From assembly GCF_001294645.1 (NCBI RefSeq), contig NZ_CP011868.1, forward strand, positions 3,100,001-3,164,000: a DNA stretch of 64,000 nt. The letters run 5' to 3'. Of this stretch, positions 24,503 to 33,666 are shown piece after piece. Every line of letters starts with the position of its first letter. Position 1 is the stretch's first letter. The stretch is from Pseudonocardia sp. HH130629-09. Its GTDB lineage: Bacteria > Actinomycetota > Actinomycetes > Mycobacteriales > Pseudonocardiaceae. The notes beneath the pieces were generated by a model. That model was not told the DNA's origin. It was given only the letters and a program-made list of their open reading frames with translations, and ran no database searches. The position numbers and the translations under genes are program-made.

Positions 24503-25472
24503 AGGGAGGCCGTCGGGGACGGTGGGTCTCAGTCGCGCGGGGGCGCACTCACGCGGTGGTCGGCCTGCTCGTCACGGGCCACGATCTGCGCGGCCTCCTC
24601 CTTGGTGCGGGCCAGCGGCGGCGCGGTGATCCCGCTGCCCTGCTCGGCCAGCTCGGGCTTCATCCGGACCGCGACGAGGCTGGCGATCGTGGTGATCGCG
24701 AGGACGCCGACGATGACGCCGAGCGAGAGCCCGATCCCGACCTCGGGGACCGGGACCGGCTGCCCACCGTTGATGAACGACAGCTCGTTCTCGTGCAGGG
24801 CGTGCAGGGCGAGCTTGACGCCGATGAAGGCGAGCAGGACCGCCAGGCCGTAGGACAGGAAGACCAGCTTGTTGAGCAGCCCGCCGAGCAGGAAGTAGAG
24901 CTGACGCAGCCCCATCAGCGCGAACGCGTTCGCGGTGAAGACGAGGTAGGGCTCCTGGGTGAGCCCGAAGATCGCCGGGATCGAGTCCAGGGCGAACATG
25001 ATGTCGGTGACGCCGATGGCGATCATCACGATCAGCATCGGGGTCAGCCAGCGCTTGCCGTCGATCTTCACCGTGGTCTTGGCGCCGTGGTAGTCGTCGG
25101 TGACCGGGAAGGCCTTGCGGACCCACTTCAGGACCCGGCCCTCCTTCCACTCCTCGTCGTCGCCGCCGGCGGCCTGCTTGACCAGCGAGACCGCGGTGTA
25201 GATGAGGAACGCGGCGAAGAGGAAGAACACCCAGCTGAAGCGGTCGATGACCGCCGCGCCCGCGGCGATGAAGATGCTGCGCATCATCAGCGCGATCACG
25301 ATGCCGACCAGCAGCACCCGGTGCTGGTGGAGGACCGGGACCTTGAACGCGGACATGATGATGAGGAAGACGAACAGGTTGTCGACCGACAACGAGTACT
25401 CGGTCAGGTAGCCGGCGAAGAACTCGCCGGCGTAGGTGCCGCCGGAGAAGAACCAGACCCCGCAGCCGAACG

Positions 25473-26877
25473 GGGCCTGTCTCGTGATCGGTGTTTCGGC
25501 GTCGTTGCTCAGTAGGTCTCGGCTCCCGGCCAGCGGTCACCGAACGTGATGGCGAACGCGTTGATCACGGGCTTCCAACGCATCGTCCACCTCGTGCGGC
25601 CCGTCCCGGTCGGGTCCAGGCTGCGAGTCACAAGATACAAGCATTTCATCGCAGCCTGCTCAGTGGGGAAATGACCACGCGCCCGCACCGCGCGCCGGTA
25701 GCGGGCGTTAAGCGATTCGATCGCATTCGTAGAGCAGATCACCCTTCGAATCTCGACGTCGTAGTCCAAGAACGGCACGAACTCTTCCCACGCGTTGCGC
25801 CATAGCCGGATCATCGCCGCGTACTTACGGCCCCATTTCTCGTCGAGCTCATCCATAGCGATAAGTGCTGCATTCGGGTTGGGCGCGGCATAGATTGGTT
25901 TGATGTCGCGCTTCACCGCGTCCCAGTCCTGTCGACCCACCAGCCGGAAAGTGTTTCGGATCAGGTGCACGACGCAGGTTTGGACAATGGTTTGCGGCCA
26001 CACGTTGGCCACGACCTCCGGGAGTCCTTTGAGGCCGTCGCAGACCAGGAACAGCACGTCACGCACGCCGCGGTTCTTCAGGTCGACCAGCACGCTCATC
26101 CAGAACTTCGCGCCCTCACTGCCGACGCCCATCCACAGCCCCAGCACGTCCTTGCAGCCGTCCACGGTGACGCCGATGGCTGCGTAGACCGGCCGGTTGG
26201 CGACCTGCCCGTCCCGGACCTTGACGTGGACAGCGTCGATGAACACCGCGGCGTACACCGAATCCAACGGCCGACCAACCCAGTCATTCATCTCGGCGAC
26301 GACCTTGTCGGTGATCCGCGAGACCGTCTCCTTCGATACTGACGCCCCATAGATGTCAGCGAAATGTGCGGAAACCTCCCCGGTCGTCATCCCTTTCGCA
26401 TACAGCGACAGTACGACCTCGTCGACATCTGTGAGGCGCCGCTGACGCTTCTTCACGATCTGCGGCTCGAAAGTGCTGGCCCTGTCTCTCGGAACGTCGA
26501 TCTCCACGTCACCCGCGGCATCCGAGAGAACCGTCTTCGAGCGGGACCCGTTCCGCACGTTGGTGGATTCCCGGCCGGGGTCGGCCCGGTTCTTGTCGTG
26601 CCCGAGGTGCTCGGTCATCTCCTCGTTCAGCGCCGTTTCCAGAACATTCTTGGTAAAGAGCTTCAACAGGCCGTCCGGGCCGGTCAACGCCAGCCCGCGC
26701 GCCTTCGCCTCGGCCACCATCGCCGCCGCAGCGGCCCGCTCCGCCGACGCCTGCCGAGCAGGCTTCGGGTCACCCTCGCTTGGATCCACAAGGTCCGATG
26801 TCATCACTGTCCGTGCCCATCTCGCCGGACCTCAGCCCGGCGTGTCGGGCCGAAAACACCGATCTTGAAACAGTCCC
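25473..26877 (-). mobile_element. IS256-family insertion sequence (1405 bp) with 8-bp target duplication
   Basis: The ends are imperfect inverted repeats: GGGCCTGTCTCGTGATCGGT on the left, GGGACTGTTTCAAGATCGGT on the right (reverse complement), continuing GTTTTCGG-like. The direct duplication GCCGAACG flanks both sides (25465-25472 and 26878-26885). Excision exactly restores terC. One transposase gene fills the element, transcribed in the same direction as terC. The perfect duplication suggests a recent insertion. Confidence 0.93.
25509..26804 (-). CDS. IS256 (Mutator-like) family transposase
   Basis: 431 residues from ATG 26804 (GTG 26807 also possible). It has the family DDE arrangement: Asp in VFIDAVHVKVRDG, Asp in LFLVCDGLKGLPEVV and Glu in STNAIESLNARYRR, plus VQTCVVHLIRNTFRLV between the second Asp and the Glu. 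The N-terminal region (HLGHDKNRADPGRESTNVRNG, DVEIDVPRDR) is typical. The frame is intact, so the element may be active. GC content is lower than that of the interrupted gene, fitting transfer. Confidence 0.95.
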   Translation of the reverse strand: MTSDLVDPSEGDPKPARQASAERAAAAAMVAEAKARGLALTGPDGLLKLFTKNVLETALNEEMTEHLGHDKNRADPGRESTNVRNGSRSKTVLSDAAGDVEIDVPRDRASTFEPQIVKKRQRRLTDVDEVVLSLYAKGMTTGEVSAHFADIYGASVSKETVSRITDKVVAEMNDWVGRPLDSVYAAVFIDAVHVKVRDGQVANRPVYAAIGVTVDGCKDVLGLWMGVGSEGAKFWMSVLVDLKNRGVRDVLFLVCDGLKGLPEVVANVWPQTIVQTCVVHLIRNTFRLVGRQDWDAVKRDIKPIYAAPNPNAALIAMDELDEKWGRKYAAMIRLWRNAWEEFVPFLDYDVEIRRVICSTNAIESLNARYRRAVRARGHFPTEQAAMKCLYLVTRSLDPTGTGRTRWTMRWKPVINAFAITFGDRWPGAETY

Positions 26878-27064
26878 GCCGAACGCGACGGCCAGCGCCA
26901 CGTAGAAGACGACCCAGCGGGTGACCTCGCCCAGGGTCACGGCGTGCGGCTTGTGGTCGTTGAGCCACAGGTCCGCGCCGATCACCAGCACGAACCCGAC
27001 GATGGTGATCAACCAGACCCACAGGGATACGTTCACGGACTTCCTCCAGACCAGGGCGGCATCA

Positions 27065-27210
27065 GACAGCCCGAGGTCTCTCCCGCCACGGCACCCCGGT
27101 CCTGCGACTGCCGAGCGTGGCCGGTGGTGCCGGGTCCGCGCGCGAGCCACGCCCACGACGACACCGTGCTGACGACACCACCGCGGTAGGGATACTCCCC
27201 TGCGGTAGGT
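27065..27210 (-). ncRNA. Candidate yybP-ykoY (manganese) riboswitch in the terC leader
   Basis: Read on the minus strand, the terC leader contains the recurring blocks of this class in order: GCAGGGGAGTATCCC (near 27190-27203), GTCGTCAGCACG about 20 nt later, a long variable hairpin, and GGAGAGACCTCGG (near 27072-27084), then terC's ribosome-binding site 28 nt on. This class senses Mn2+ and commonly precedes terC homologues. Boundaries are approximate. The aptamer looks intact although the gene behind it is interrupted. Confidence 0.6.
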
Positions 27211-27296
27211 GAAGTGTCCTCCGTGCATCGTTGCGTGGCGAGTCGGGGTGACCCAGTGCACCCGGTCGGTGACCCACTTCGTCCGTAGTGTCCGGT

Positions 27297-28928
27297 TCAG
27301 TGACGCGCGGGACGGCTGAGCCGGACCTTGTCGATCTCCTCGCCGAGGTCGGTGATCGCGTGCACGACGAGCTCGGAGTCGGCGCCGTGGGAGCCTGGCA
27401 CCACCGAGCAGCGCAGATGGGCGTAGCCGAGGTACCGGGTCCGCGACCAGGTGACGGTCTCGGCCTGCTTCTGGTCGTCGGGTCCCGCCACGAAGCTCGT
27501 GACCGGCGCCTGCTCGGTCTCCTGGCCACGGTGGCTGTCGGTCTCGCCGGGCTGCCAGCGGTAGCGGGGCCGTCCGCCGGAGCCGACGCAGACGTAGGTG
27601 GTGCCGTCGGTCTCCGGGTGGACGGTCGAGCGGTCCGGGGCCGGGCGGGTGGGGCGGCCGTCACGGATGGGGTCGGTGCGCTCGTACTGGTGGTTGTGGC
27701 CCTGCACGCACAGGTCGACCCGGTAGCGGTCGCACAGCGGCGCCAACGCCCGTCGCACCCCGGCGTCGGAGGCGTGCGCGCCGGAGGTGGCGAAGGCGCA
27801 GTGGTGGAAGAACAACACGATCCACTCGATGTCCGGGTCGGCGCGCCAGCCGGCCAGGGTCCGCTCCAGCCAGGCCAGCTGGGTGCCGCCGGAGTAGCCG
27901 GCGTTGGTCGGGATCTCGGTGGACAGGTCGTTGGCGTCGACACCGGCGACACCGACGGTGCCGTGGGTGAACGCGTACACCGAGGGGCAGCCGCGGGGGC
28001 CGGTCCCGGGCAGCGACAGCCGGGCGGCGTGCCCGGCGTAGCCGTGTGCGGGGCCGTCGGCCCGGTTCAGGTCGTAGAGCGCCTCCATGTCGTGGTTGCC
28101 GGTGGCGAACATCCACGGGGTCGACGCGGCCGAGCGTTCGATCGCGGCGAAGTAGGTGCTCCAGACCGTGGGGTCGAAGCTGTCGTGGGCCTCGTCGTCG
28201 TGTCCCGCGCCGTTGAGGGCGGGCTTCCCGGCACCGGAGGGGTCGGCGTAGCAGATGTCGCCGGCGAGCAGGTGGAACGCGGGCTGCTCGGCCGCGACGA
28301 GTGCGGTCAGCGCCTCCGACGGCATCGGGCTGCGGTGGGTGTCGTCGGCCTTGTAGAGATTCGGCTCGGCGCCGGTGCTGACACCCTGGTCGGCGAACGC
28401 GGTGAAGGTGAACCGGTGCCGGGTGCCGCGCGGCGCGGCCGTGCGGAACGTGCTGGTGGCGGTGGTCGTCGCTGTGCCGTCCGCGCCCTCCAGACGGAAC
28501 CGGTAGACGTAGCGGCTGCCGGGGGTCAGGCCGTCGGCGCGGGCATGGACGAACCACTGCCGGGCGCCCCGGATGCCGCCGTCGGCCTGCGGGACCAGGC
28601 TCTCGAGCGGGCGGACCTGCACCGGGAGGGTGAGGCCGAACCCGGAGTCGGTACCGACGTCGACGACCATCCGGCCGGGCGGCGGTGCCGCGGTCAGCTC
28701 CCCGGAGAACGACATCGACCGGGCCGGGTCCGGCCCGTAGGCCAGGTGCCGTCCGACGACGGTGACCGGCGCGGGCCCGGCGGCCGCGGCGACCCCGCGT
28801 GCCCACGGTGACCCGGACGCGGCGAGCGTGGCCAGCACGCCGGCGCCGCCGCGCAGCGCGGTGCGCCGGCTGACGGGGTGCCGACGCAGGAACGCGGCCA
28901 GCCAGTCCTGCTGGTCGGCGATCGTCAT
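27297..28928 (-). CDS. Tat-exported purple-acid-phosphatase-like metallophosphoesterase
   Basis: 543 residues from ATG 28928; GTG 28991 would add 21. A twin-arginine signal (SRRTALRGGAGVLATLAASG, RR near residue 21) ends in ARGVAAAAG, so the enzyme is exported folded. A fibronectin-like N-domain (YRFRLEGADGTATTTATSTFRT) precedes the phosphoesterase domain with AFADQGV, LAGDICYADPSG, ATGNHDMEALYD, LFFHHCAFATSG and QGHNHQYERTDP. It should release phosphate from organic esters outside the cell. No SD is clear for either start. It is divergent neither to terC nor to HxlR; its stop is 260 bp from terC's start. Confidence 0.85.
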   Translation of the reverse strand: MTIADQQDWLAAFLRRHPVSRRTALRGGAGVLATLAASGSPWARGVAAAAGPAPVTVVGRHLAYGPDPARSMSFSGELTAAPPPGRMVVDVGTDSGFGLTLPVQVRPLESLVPQADGGIRGARQWFVHARADGLTPGSRYVYRFRLEGADGTATTTATSTFRTAAPRGTRHRFTFTAFADQGVSTGAEPNLYKADDTHRSPMPSEALTALVAAEQPAFHLLAGDICYADPSGAGKPALNGAGHDDEAHDSFDPTVWSTYFAAIERSAASTPWMFATGNHDMEALYDLNRADGPAHGYAGHAARLSLPGTGPRGCPSVYAFTHGTVGVAGVDANDLSTEIPTNAGYSGGTQLAWLERTLAGWRADPDIEWIVLFFHHCAFATSGAHASDAGVRRALAPLCDRYRVDLCVQGHNHQYERTDPIRDGRPTRPAPDRSTVHPETDGTTYVCVGSGGRPRYRWQPGETDSHRGQETEQAPVTSFVAGPDDQKQAETVTWSRTRYLGYAHLRCSVVPGSHGADSELVVHAITDLGEEIDKVRLSRPARH

Positions 28929-29105
28929 GTCGACGGCGAGTGCCCGCGGGACACCGACGCCGGGGGTCTCTCCGGTGGGGTTGACGCTCACACCCGGTGA
29001 CGGTGCCGGGCGACGAAGACCGATCAGCGTTTCTTGATGGAACGTTCGGTGAACGGCGGGCGACACCACCGGACCGGGCGCAGCCAGGTCGGGTTCCTCC
29101 TCCGT

Positions 29106-29471
29106 TCACGCACCGTCCGTGGCCCGGCGGGTCTCGTGGAAGGTGGTGATCTCGTCCGCGTGCTCCCGGGCCCAGTCCGTGAGTGCCTCGATGGGGGCGA
29201 GCAGGGTGCGGCCGAGTTCGGTGAGCCGGTACTCGGGGTGGCCAGACGGGTCGTGCCGCCGTTCGACGAGGCCGTGGCCCTCCAGGCGGCGCAGGGTCTC
29301 GGTGAGGACCTTGCGCGAGATGCCACCGACGGCGGTCTGGATCTCCCCGTGGCGGCGTGGCTCCCCGCCGAGCGCGTGGACGACGAGGGGCGTCCACGTG
29401 TCACCGAGGATCTCGGTCGCCAGTCGTGTCGGGCAGTCGGAGAGGAACACTCGACCGGTGCGGCTGTTCAC
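29106..29471 (-). CDS. HxlR-family transcriptional regulator
   Basis: 121 residues from GTG 29471. The HxlR winged helix is clear: CPTRLATEILGDTWTPLVVHALGGEPRRHGEIQTAVGGISRKVLTETLRRLEGHGLVERRHDPSGHPEYRLTELGRTLLAPIEAL. The conserved N-terminal Cys that senses electrophiles or redox in some members is present (SDCPTR). It is divergent, across 77 bp, from the damaged zinc-type oxidoreductase gene, the classical HxlR/oxidoreductase arrangement. Confidence 0.85.
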   Translation of the reverse strand: MNSRTGRVFLSDCPTRLATEILGDTWTPLVVHALGGEPRRHGEIQTAVGGISRKVLTETLRRLEGHGLVERRHDPSGHPEYRLTELGRTLLAPIEALTDWAREHADEITTFHETRRATDGA

Positions 29472-29548
29472 GTCGTCGAAGGTGCCTCCGTGTGACGGAC
29501 CCCTTCCCAGCCTGGAACCCCGATACAGGACGACGGACGGAGGCACTG

Positions 29549-30516
29549 TGCCGAGAGTTGTGGTGTTCGAGGAGTTCGGCGGGCCGAGGTGCTGCGCACC
29601 GTGGAGGAGCCGGTGCCCGATCCGGGGCGGGACGAGGTCCGCGTGCGGATCGAGGCCTTCGCCGTGAACCGGCTCGACGTGATGATGCGGTCGGGCGTCT
29701 CGCCCGCGCCGGTGCCACTGCCGCATGCCCGGCTGGGTCTGGAGGCGGCCGGCGTCGTGGACGCGCTCGGGCCGGGCGGCGGGTGGGCGAGCCGGTGATC
29801 CTCACGCAGGTTCCGGATCCGACGGCGCGGGGGACCTACGGGGAGTACACGACCGTCCCGGCGCGTGACGTCGTCGCGCGTCCCGGGGGCCGGGGGCACG
29901 GGAGGCCGCAGCGGTCTGGGTGGGCTTCTCCACCGCCCACGGCGCGCTGCTGGAGACCGCGCGGACGCGGGACGGGGACAGGGTGCTCATCTCCGGGGCG
30001 TCCAGCAGCGTGGGGCGCGTGGCGATCCAGGTCGCCACGCAGATCGGCGCCATCCCGATCGCCGTGTCCCGCAGTGCGGCGGGCCAGGAGGAGCTGCTCG
30101 CGGCCGGGGCCGCGGCCGTGGTCACCGACGGTGAGGACCTGGTCCGCACGGTTCTCCGGCTCACCGGGGATGCCGGTGCCGACGTCACCCTCGACCTGGT
30201 CCGTGGCCCCGGGCAGCGCGCGCTCCTCGCGGCGACACGGACGGGCGGGACACTCGTGGCTGCCGGGTTCCTCGACGCGAGGCCGACTCCGGAACCGCCG
30301 GACGAGCGGGTCGTCGTGGCCGGCTACCGCGGGTTCGACCACCTCGGGGACCCGGCGGTGATCGGCCGGATGAGCGCATTCCTGGACGAGGGCATTCGTC
30401 ACGGATCCCTGAGGCCCGCGGTCGACGCACCGATCGATCTGGACCACGTCGTCGACGCGCACCGGCGCCTCGAAGCGGGCCTGAACCGTGGGAGGAAGAT
30501 CGTTGTGACGATGTGA
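29549..30516 (+). pseudogene. Quinone-oxidoreductase / medium-chain dehydrogenase, multiply frameshifted
   Basis: Starting at GTG 29549 (VPRVVVFEEFGGP) the protein is recognisable only across three frames: LRTVEEPVPDPGRDEVRVRIEAFAVNRLDVMMR (29589 on), GEPVILTQVPDPTARGTYGEYTTVPARDVVARPG (about 29785-29890), and GFSTAHGALLETARTRDGDRVLISGASSSVGRVAIQVATQIG to the end at 30516. Frame changes fall near 29587, 29780 and 29895, each in a G/C run. The nucleotide-binding SGASSSVGRVAIQ motif is intact. As sequenced it cannot give a full enzyme; an SD-less internal start at 29920 would yield only the Rossmann half. Confidence 0.8.
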
Positions 30517-30584
30517 GGTCACGATGCTGCGACGGCGTGGCCGGGCGCACACACCGGCCGCCGACGCGCGGACGCCGACCTGCG

Positions 30585-30590
30585 TAGTTT
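30585..30590 (+). promoter_or_regulatory. -10 hexamer TAGTTT, leaderless start
   Basis: TAGTTT ends exactly 7 nt before the GTG at 30598 of the hydrolase-ABC fusion gene; no ribosome-binding site fits that start. Confidence 0.55.
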
Positions 30591-30597
30591 CGAGGAC

Positions 30598-33500
30598 GTG
30601 CACGTGCTCCCCCGGATGCGCCGGGTCCGTTCCCCGATCGCGGTGGCCCTGGCGGCGGGCCTGGTGCTGGCGTTCGCGCCCGCCGCGTCCGCCGCCCCCG
30701 GTGTCCCGGGCGCGACGGCGGCACCCGCCGACGACGGCGGGTCGGTCGCCGTCACCGCCGAGCGGGTCGCCGTCCCGGCCGGCCCCGGACAGCCGGGCAC
30801 GATCGACCTGGACACCTCGCTCTACGTCCCCGCCTCGGCGACCGCGGCCTCCCCCGCCCCCGCGGTGCTGGTCGCGCACGGCTTCGGCGGCAGCAAGGAC
30901 TCGGTCGACTCCGACGCCCGCGAGCTCGCCGCCCGCGGGTACGTCGTGCAGACGTGGACCGCGCGCGGTTTCGGCGCCTCCGGCGGCGGCATCGGGCTCG
31001 ACGACCCGGACCGCGAGGTGGCCGACGCCTCCCGGCTGGTCGACCGGTTGTCCCGGCGCGCGGACGTGCAGCAGGACGGCCCCGGTGACCCCCGCGTCGG
31101 GGTGACCGGCGGCTCCTACGGCGGCGGCCTCGCCCTGCTGCTGGCCGGCTACGACCGGCGGATCGACGCGATCGTCCCGGTGATCACCTGGAACGACCTC
31201 GGGCAGGCGCTGTTCCCGAACAACGCCGTCCCCACCGGCGCGAGCGCGCCCGGCACGCCCGCCGCCGGAGCGGGCGCCGGTGACGGGGTGTTCAAGAGTG
31301 GCTGGGCCGGGGTGTTCTTCGGCTCCGGAGGCCGGGTCCCCACGGGCGGCGACATCGCGTCCGGGGCCGGGTCGGGCTCCGGTGCCGGAACCGGCGGCGG
31401 CTTCGGCGGGTCGGGCACGGCCGGCGGGTCGACCGGCGGCGGGGCCGGCGGTGTCGCCGGGGACGGGGCCGTCGACGCCGGGACCTCGGCAGGCGGGACG
31501 GGGAGCCCCGGCCCGGCCGGCCCCGGCACGTCCGCGGGCAGCCCCGGTGCGGCGCCCGGCGCCCCCTCGGACCCGGTCTGCGGCCGCTTCGCCCGCGACG
31601 TCTGCGCCGCCTACGGCGAGGCCGCCCGCACCGGCCGCGTCTCCCCGGAGCTGGCCCAGCTGCTGCGCCGCTCCTCCCCCGCGACCGTCACCGACCGGAT
31701 CACCGCGCCGACGCTGCTGGTCCAGGGCGAGCAGGACACCCTGTTCGGTCTCGACCAGGCCGACGCGAACGCCCGCCAGATCGCCGCGAACGGCACCCCG
31801 GTGTCGGTGCTGTGGTTCGCGGGCGGCCACGACGGCGGCGGACCCGACTCCGAGGTCCGCGCCCGCATCGCCGACTGGTTCGACCAGCACCTGCGGGGCC
31901 TGCCCGCCGCCGAGGGCACCACCGGCGGCCTCGCCGACGCCCCCTTCGCCTACCAGGTCCGCAGCACCGTCCGCACCCGTGACGACACCCCCACCGGCCG
32001 GACCGTCCTGGCCGACGCCTACCCCGGCCTGACGGCGGGCTCCGCTCCCGCACCGACCACCGCGCTGCCGCTGGAGGGTGGCGAGCAGACCGTCGTCCAC
32101 CCGCCGGGCGGGAACCCCTCGGCGATCACCTCGCTGCCGGGGCTCGGCTCGGCGCTCGGGTCGCTGGGCTCGCTGGGTGGCCTGTCCGGCCTGACGACAC
32201 CGGGCCAGTCCGCCCGGTTCCGCACCGCGCCCGTCGCCGACGCGCTGCAGCCGTCGGGGGCACCGCGGGTGACGGTGCGCGTCGCGCGGGTCCCCGGACA
32301 GCCCGCCCCGGACACCGCGGTGCTGTTCGCCTCGCTCACCGCGCTCGGCCCGGACGGGCGCAGCACGCTGCTGGGCAACGCCGTCGCACCCCTGCGGATC
32401 GCCGTCCCCGCCGACGGGTCCCCCGCCGAGGCGACGGTGACGCTGCCCGGCGTCGTCGCACCGGTGCAGGCCGGCAGCCGCCTGCTGGTGCAGCTGTCGA
32501 CGACCGACCAGGGCTACGACTCCGGCGTCGACCCGGCCGTGTGGCGGGTCGGGCTCGCCGGGGACACCACGCTGTCGGTGCCCCAGGTGCCCGGCCGCAC
32601 AGAGTCGGCGGGGACGGTCCCCCTGTGGCCGGTGCTCGGGATCGCCGCCGTGCTGGCCGCGGCGCTCGTGGCGTGGCTGGTGGCGCGGCGGCGGTCGCGC
32701 CGGGCCAACCCCTCCGACGACGACGTGCCCGACGACGCGGCGCCGCTGGTCGTCGGCGGGCTGGCGAAGACCTACCGCAACGGGTTCGCCGCGGTGTCCG
32801 ACGTGTCGTTCACCGTGCCGCGCGGCGCGGTGCTCGGCCTGCTCGGCCCGAACGGCGCCGGCAAGACGACCGTCCTGCGCATGCTCATGGGCCTGATCGC
32901 GCCCACCGCCGGGACGATGACGGCGTTCGGCCGCCCCATCCGACCCGGCGCGGCGGTGCTGTCCCGGATCGGCGCGTTCGTCGAGGGCCCCGGGTTCCTG
33001 CCACACCTGTCGGGCGCGGAGAACCTGCGGCTCTACTGGGAGGCCACCGGCCGCCCGCCGGAGCAGGCCCGGATGGAGGAGACGCTGGAGATTGCCGGGC
33101 TCGGCGACTCGGTGCACCGCCGCGTCGGCACCTACTCCCAGGGCATGCGGCAGCGCCTCGCGATCGCGCAGGCGATGCTGGGCCTGCCCGAGCTGCTCAT
33201 CCTCGACGAGCCCACCAACGGGCTCGACCCGCCCCAGATCCACGCGATGCGCGAGCTGCTGCGCCGCTACGCCGCGGGCGGCCGGACCGTGCTCGTGTCC
33301 AGCCACCTGCTGTCGGAGGTGGAGCAGACCTGCTCGGAGGTCGTGGTCATGCACCGCGGCACGGTCGTCGCCGCGGGGACGGTCGCCGAGCTGATGGCGG
33401 CCGGGGGCGGCTCGTCGTTCACCGTGGACGACCCCGGCCGGGCCGCGGCCGTGCTGGCCGCCCTCGACGGCGTCACCGACGTCGTCACCGGGGACCAGCC

Positions 33501-33666
33501 GGGCGTCGTGCACGCCCATCTCGACGGCACCGCCCGCGCCGACGCCGTCGCCGCGCTGGTGTCCCGGGGGGTCGCGGTCAGCGCGGCCGGGCCGCGCGGG
33601 CGGCTGGAGGACGCGTTCCTGGAACTGGTGGGCCCCGAGGGGCGCGACGTCGGAGGTACCTCGTGA
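30598..33666 (+). CDS. Fusion of exported alpha/beta-hydrolase (S15/CocE-like) with ABC ATPase
   Basis: 1022 residues from GTG 30598. A signal peptide (AVALAAGLVLAFAPAASAAPG) leads into an S15/CocE-like hydrolase: nucleophile S173 in GGSYGG, D380 in QGEQDT, H411 in GGHDGG, with a Gly/Ser-rich insertion at about 220-330. A C-terminal beta region (470-660) is followed by one membrane helix (PLWPVLGIAAVLAAALVAWLVA, about 675-698). The cytoplasmic ABC ATPase has Walker A GPNGAGKTT near 750, signature YSQGMRQR near 845 and Walker B LLILDEPT near 866. One chain therefore places a hydrolase outside and an ATPase inside. The permease follows with a GTGA overlap. The substrate is unknown. Confidence 0.85.
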   Translation: MHVLPRMRRVRSPIAVALAAGLVLAFAPAASAAPGVPGATAAPADDGGSVAVTAERVAVPAGPGQPGTIDLDTSLYVPASATAASPAPAVLVAHGFGGSKDSVDSDARELAARGYVVQTWTARGFGASGGGIGLDDPDREVADASRLVDRLSRRADVQQDGPGDPRVGVTGGSYGGGLALLLAGYDRRIDAIVPVITWNDLGQALFPNNAVPTGASAPGTPAAGAGAGDGVFKSGWAGVFFGSGGRVPTGGDIASGAGSGSGAGTGGGFGGSGTAGGSTGGGAGGVAGDGAVDAGTSAGGTGSPGPAGPGTSAGSPGAAPGAPSDPVCGRFARDVCAAYGEAARTGRVSPELAQLLRRSSPATVTDRITAPTLLVQGEQDTLFGLDQADANARQIAANGTPVSVLWFAGGHDGGGPDSEVRARIADWFDQHLRGLPAAEGTTGGLADAPFAYQVRSTVRTRDDTPTGRTVLADAYPGLTAGSAPAPTTALPLEGGEQTVVHPPGGNPSAITSLPGLGSALGSLGSLGGLSGLTTPGQSARFRTAPVADALQPSGAPRVTVRVARVPGQPAPDTAVLFASLTALGPDGRSTLLGNAVAPLRIAVPADGSPAEATVTLPGVVAPVQAGSRLLVQLSTTDQGYDSGVDPAVWRVGLAGDTTLSVPQVPGRTESAGTVPLWPVLGIAAVLAAALVAWLVARRRSRRANPSDDDVPDDAAPLVVGGLAKTYRNGFAAVSDVSFTVPRGAVLGLLGPNGAGKTTVLRMLMGLIAPTAGTMTAFGRPIRPGAAVLSRIGAFVEGPGFLPHLSGAENLRLYWEATGRPPEQARMEETLEIAGLGDSVHRRVGTYSQGMRQRLAIAQAMLGLPELLILDEPTNGLDPPQIHAMRELLRRYAAGGRTVLVSSHLLSEVEQTCSEVVVMHRGTVVAAGTVAELMAAGGGSSFTVDDPGRAAAVLAALDGVTDVVTGDQPGVVHAHLDGTARADAVAALVSRGVAVSAAGPRGRLEDAFLELVGPEGRDVGGTS

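Larger units (their letters stand above)
24529..27036 (-). pseudogene. terC: TerC-family metal exporter, interrupted by an IS256-family element
   Basis: TerC proteins are membrane exporters of manganese and related ions. The gene starts at GTG 27036 (GGAGGAAG upstream) with VNVSLWVWLITIVGFVLVIG and runs to 26878, where the insertion begins. It resumes at 25464 with CGVWFFSGGTYAGEFFAGYLTEYSLSVDNLFVF. Removing the IS and one target duplication gives 1095 nt, 364 residues, in frame, with the conserved acidic motifs EYSLSVDN and MFALDSIPA. The C-terminal part could start at an internal site, but the first helices would be missing. A manganese-riboswitch-like leader stands upstream. Confidence 0.9.

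Noticed and set aside
29836..33519. A 1227-codon open frame on the minus strand opposite the hydrolase-ABC fusion
   Set aside because: It is the GC-rich shadow of the real gene: His/Arg/Gly-rich, no family similarity, no start signals. The same applies to other long antisense frames such as 11311-13947, 38536-40782 and 45024-46676.
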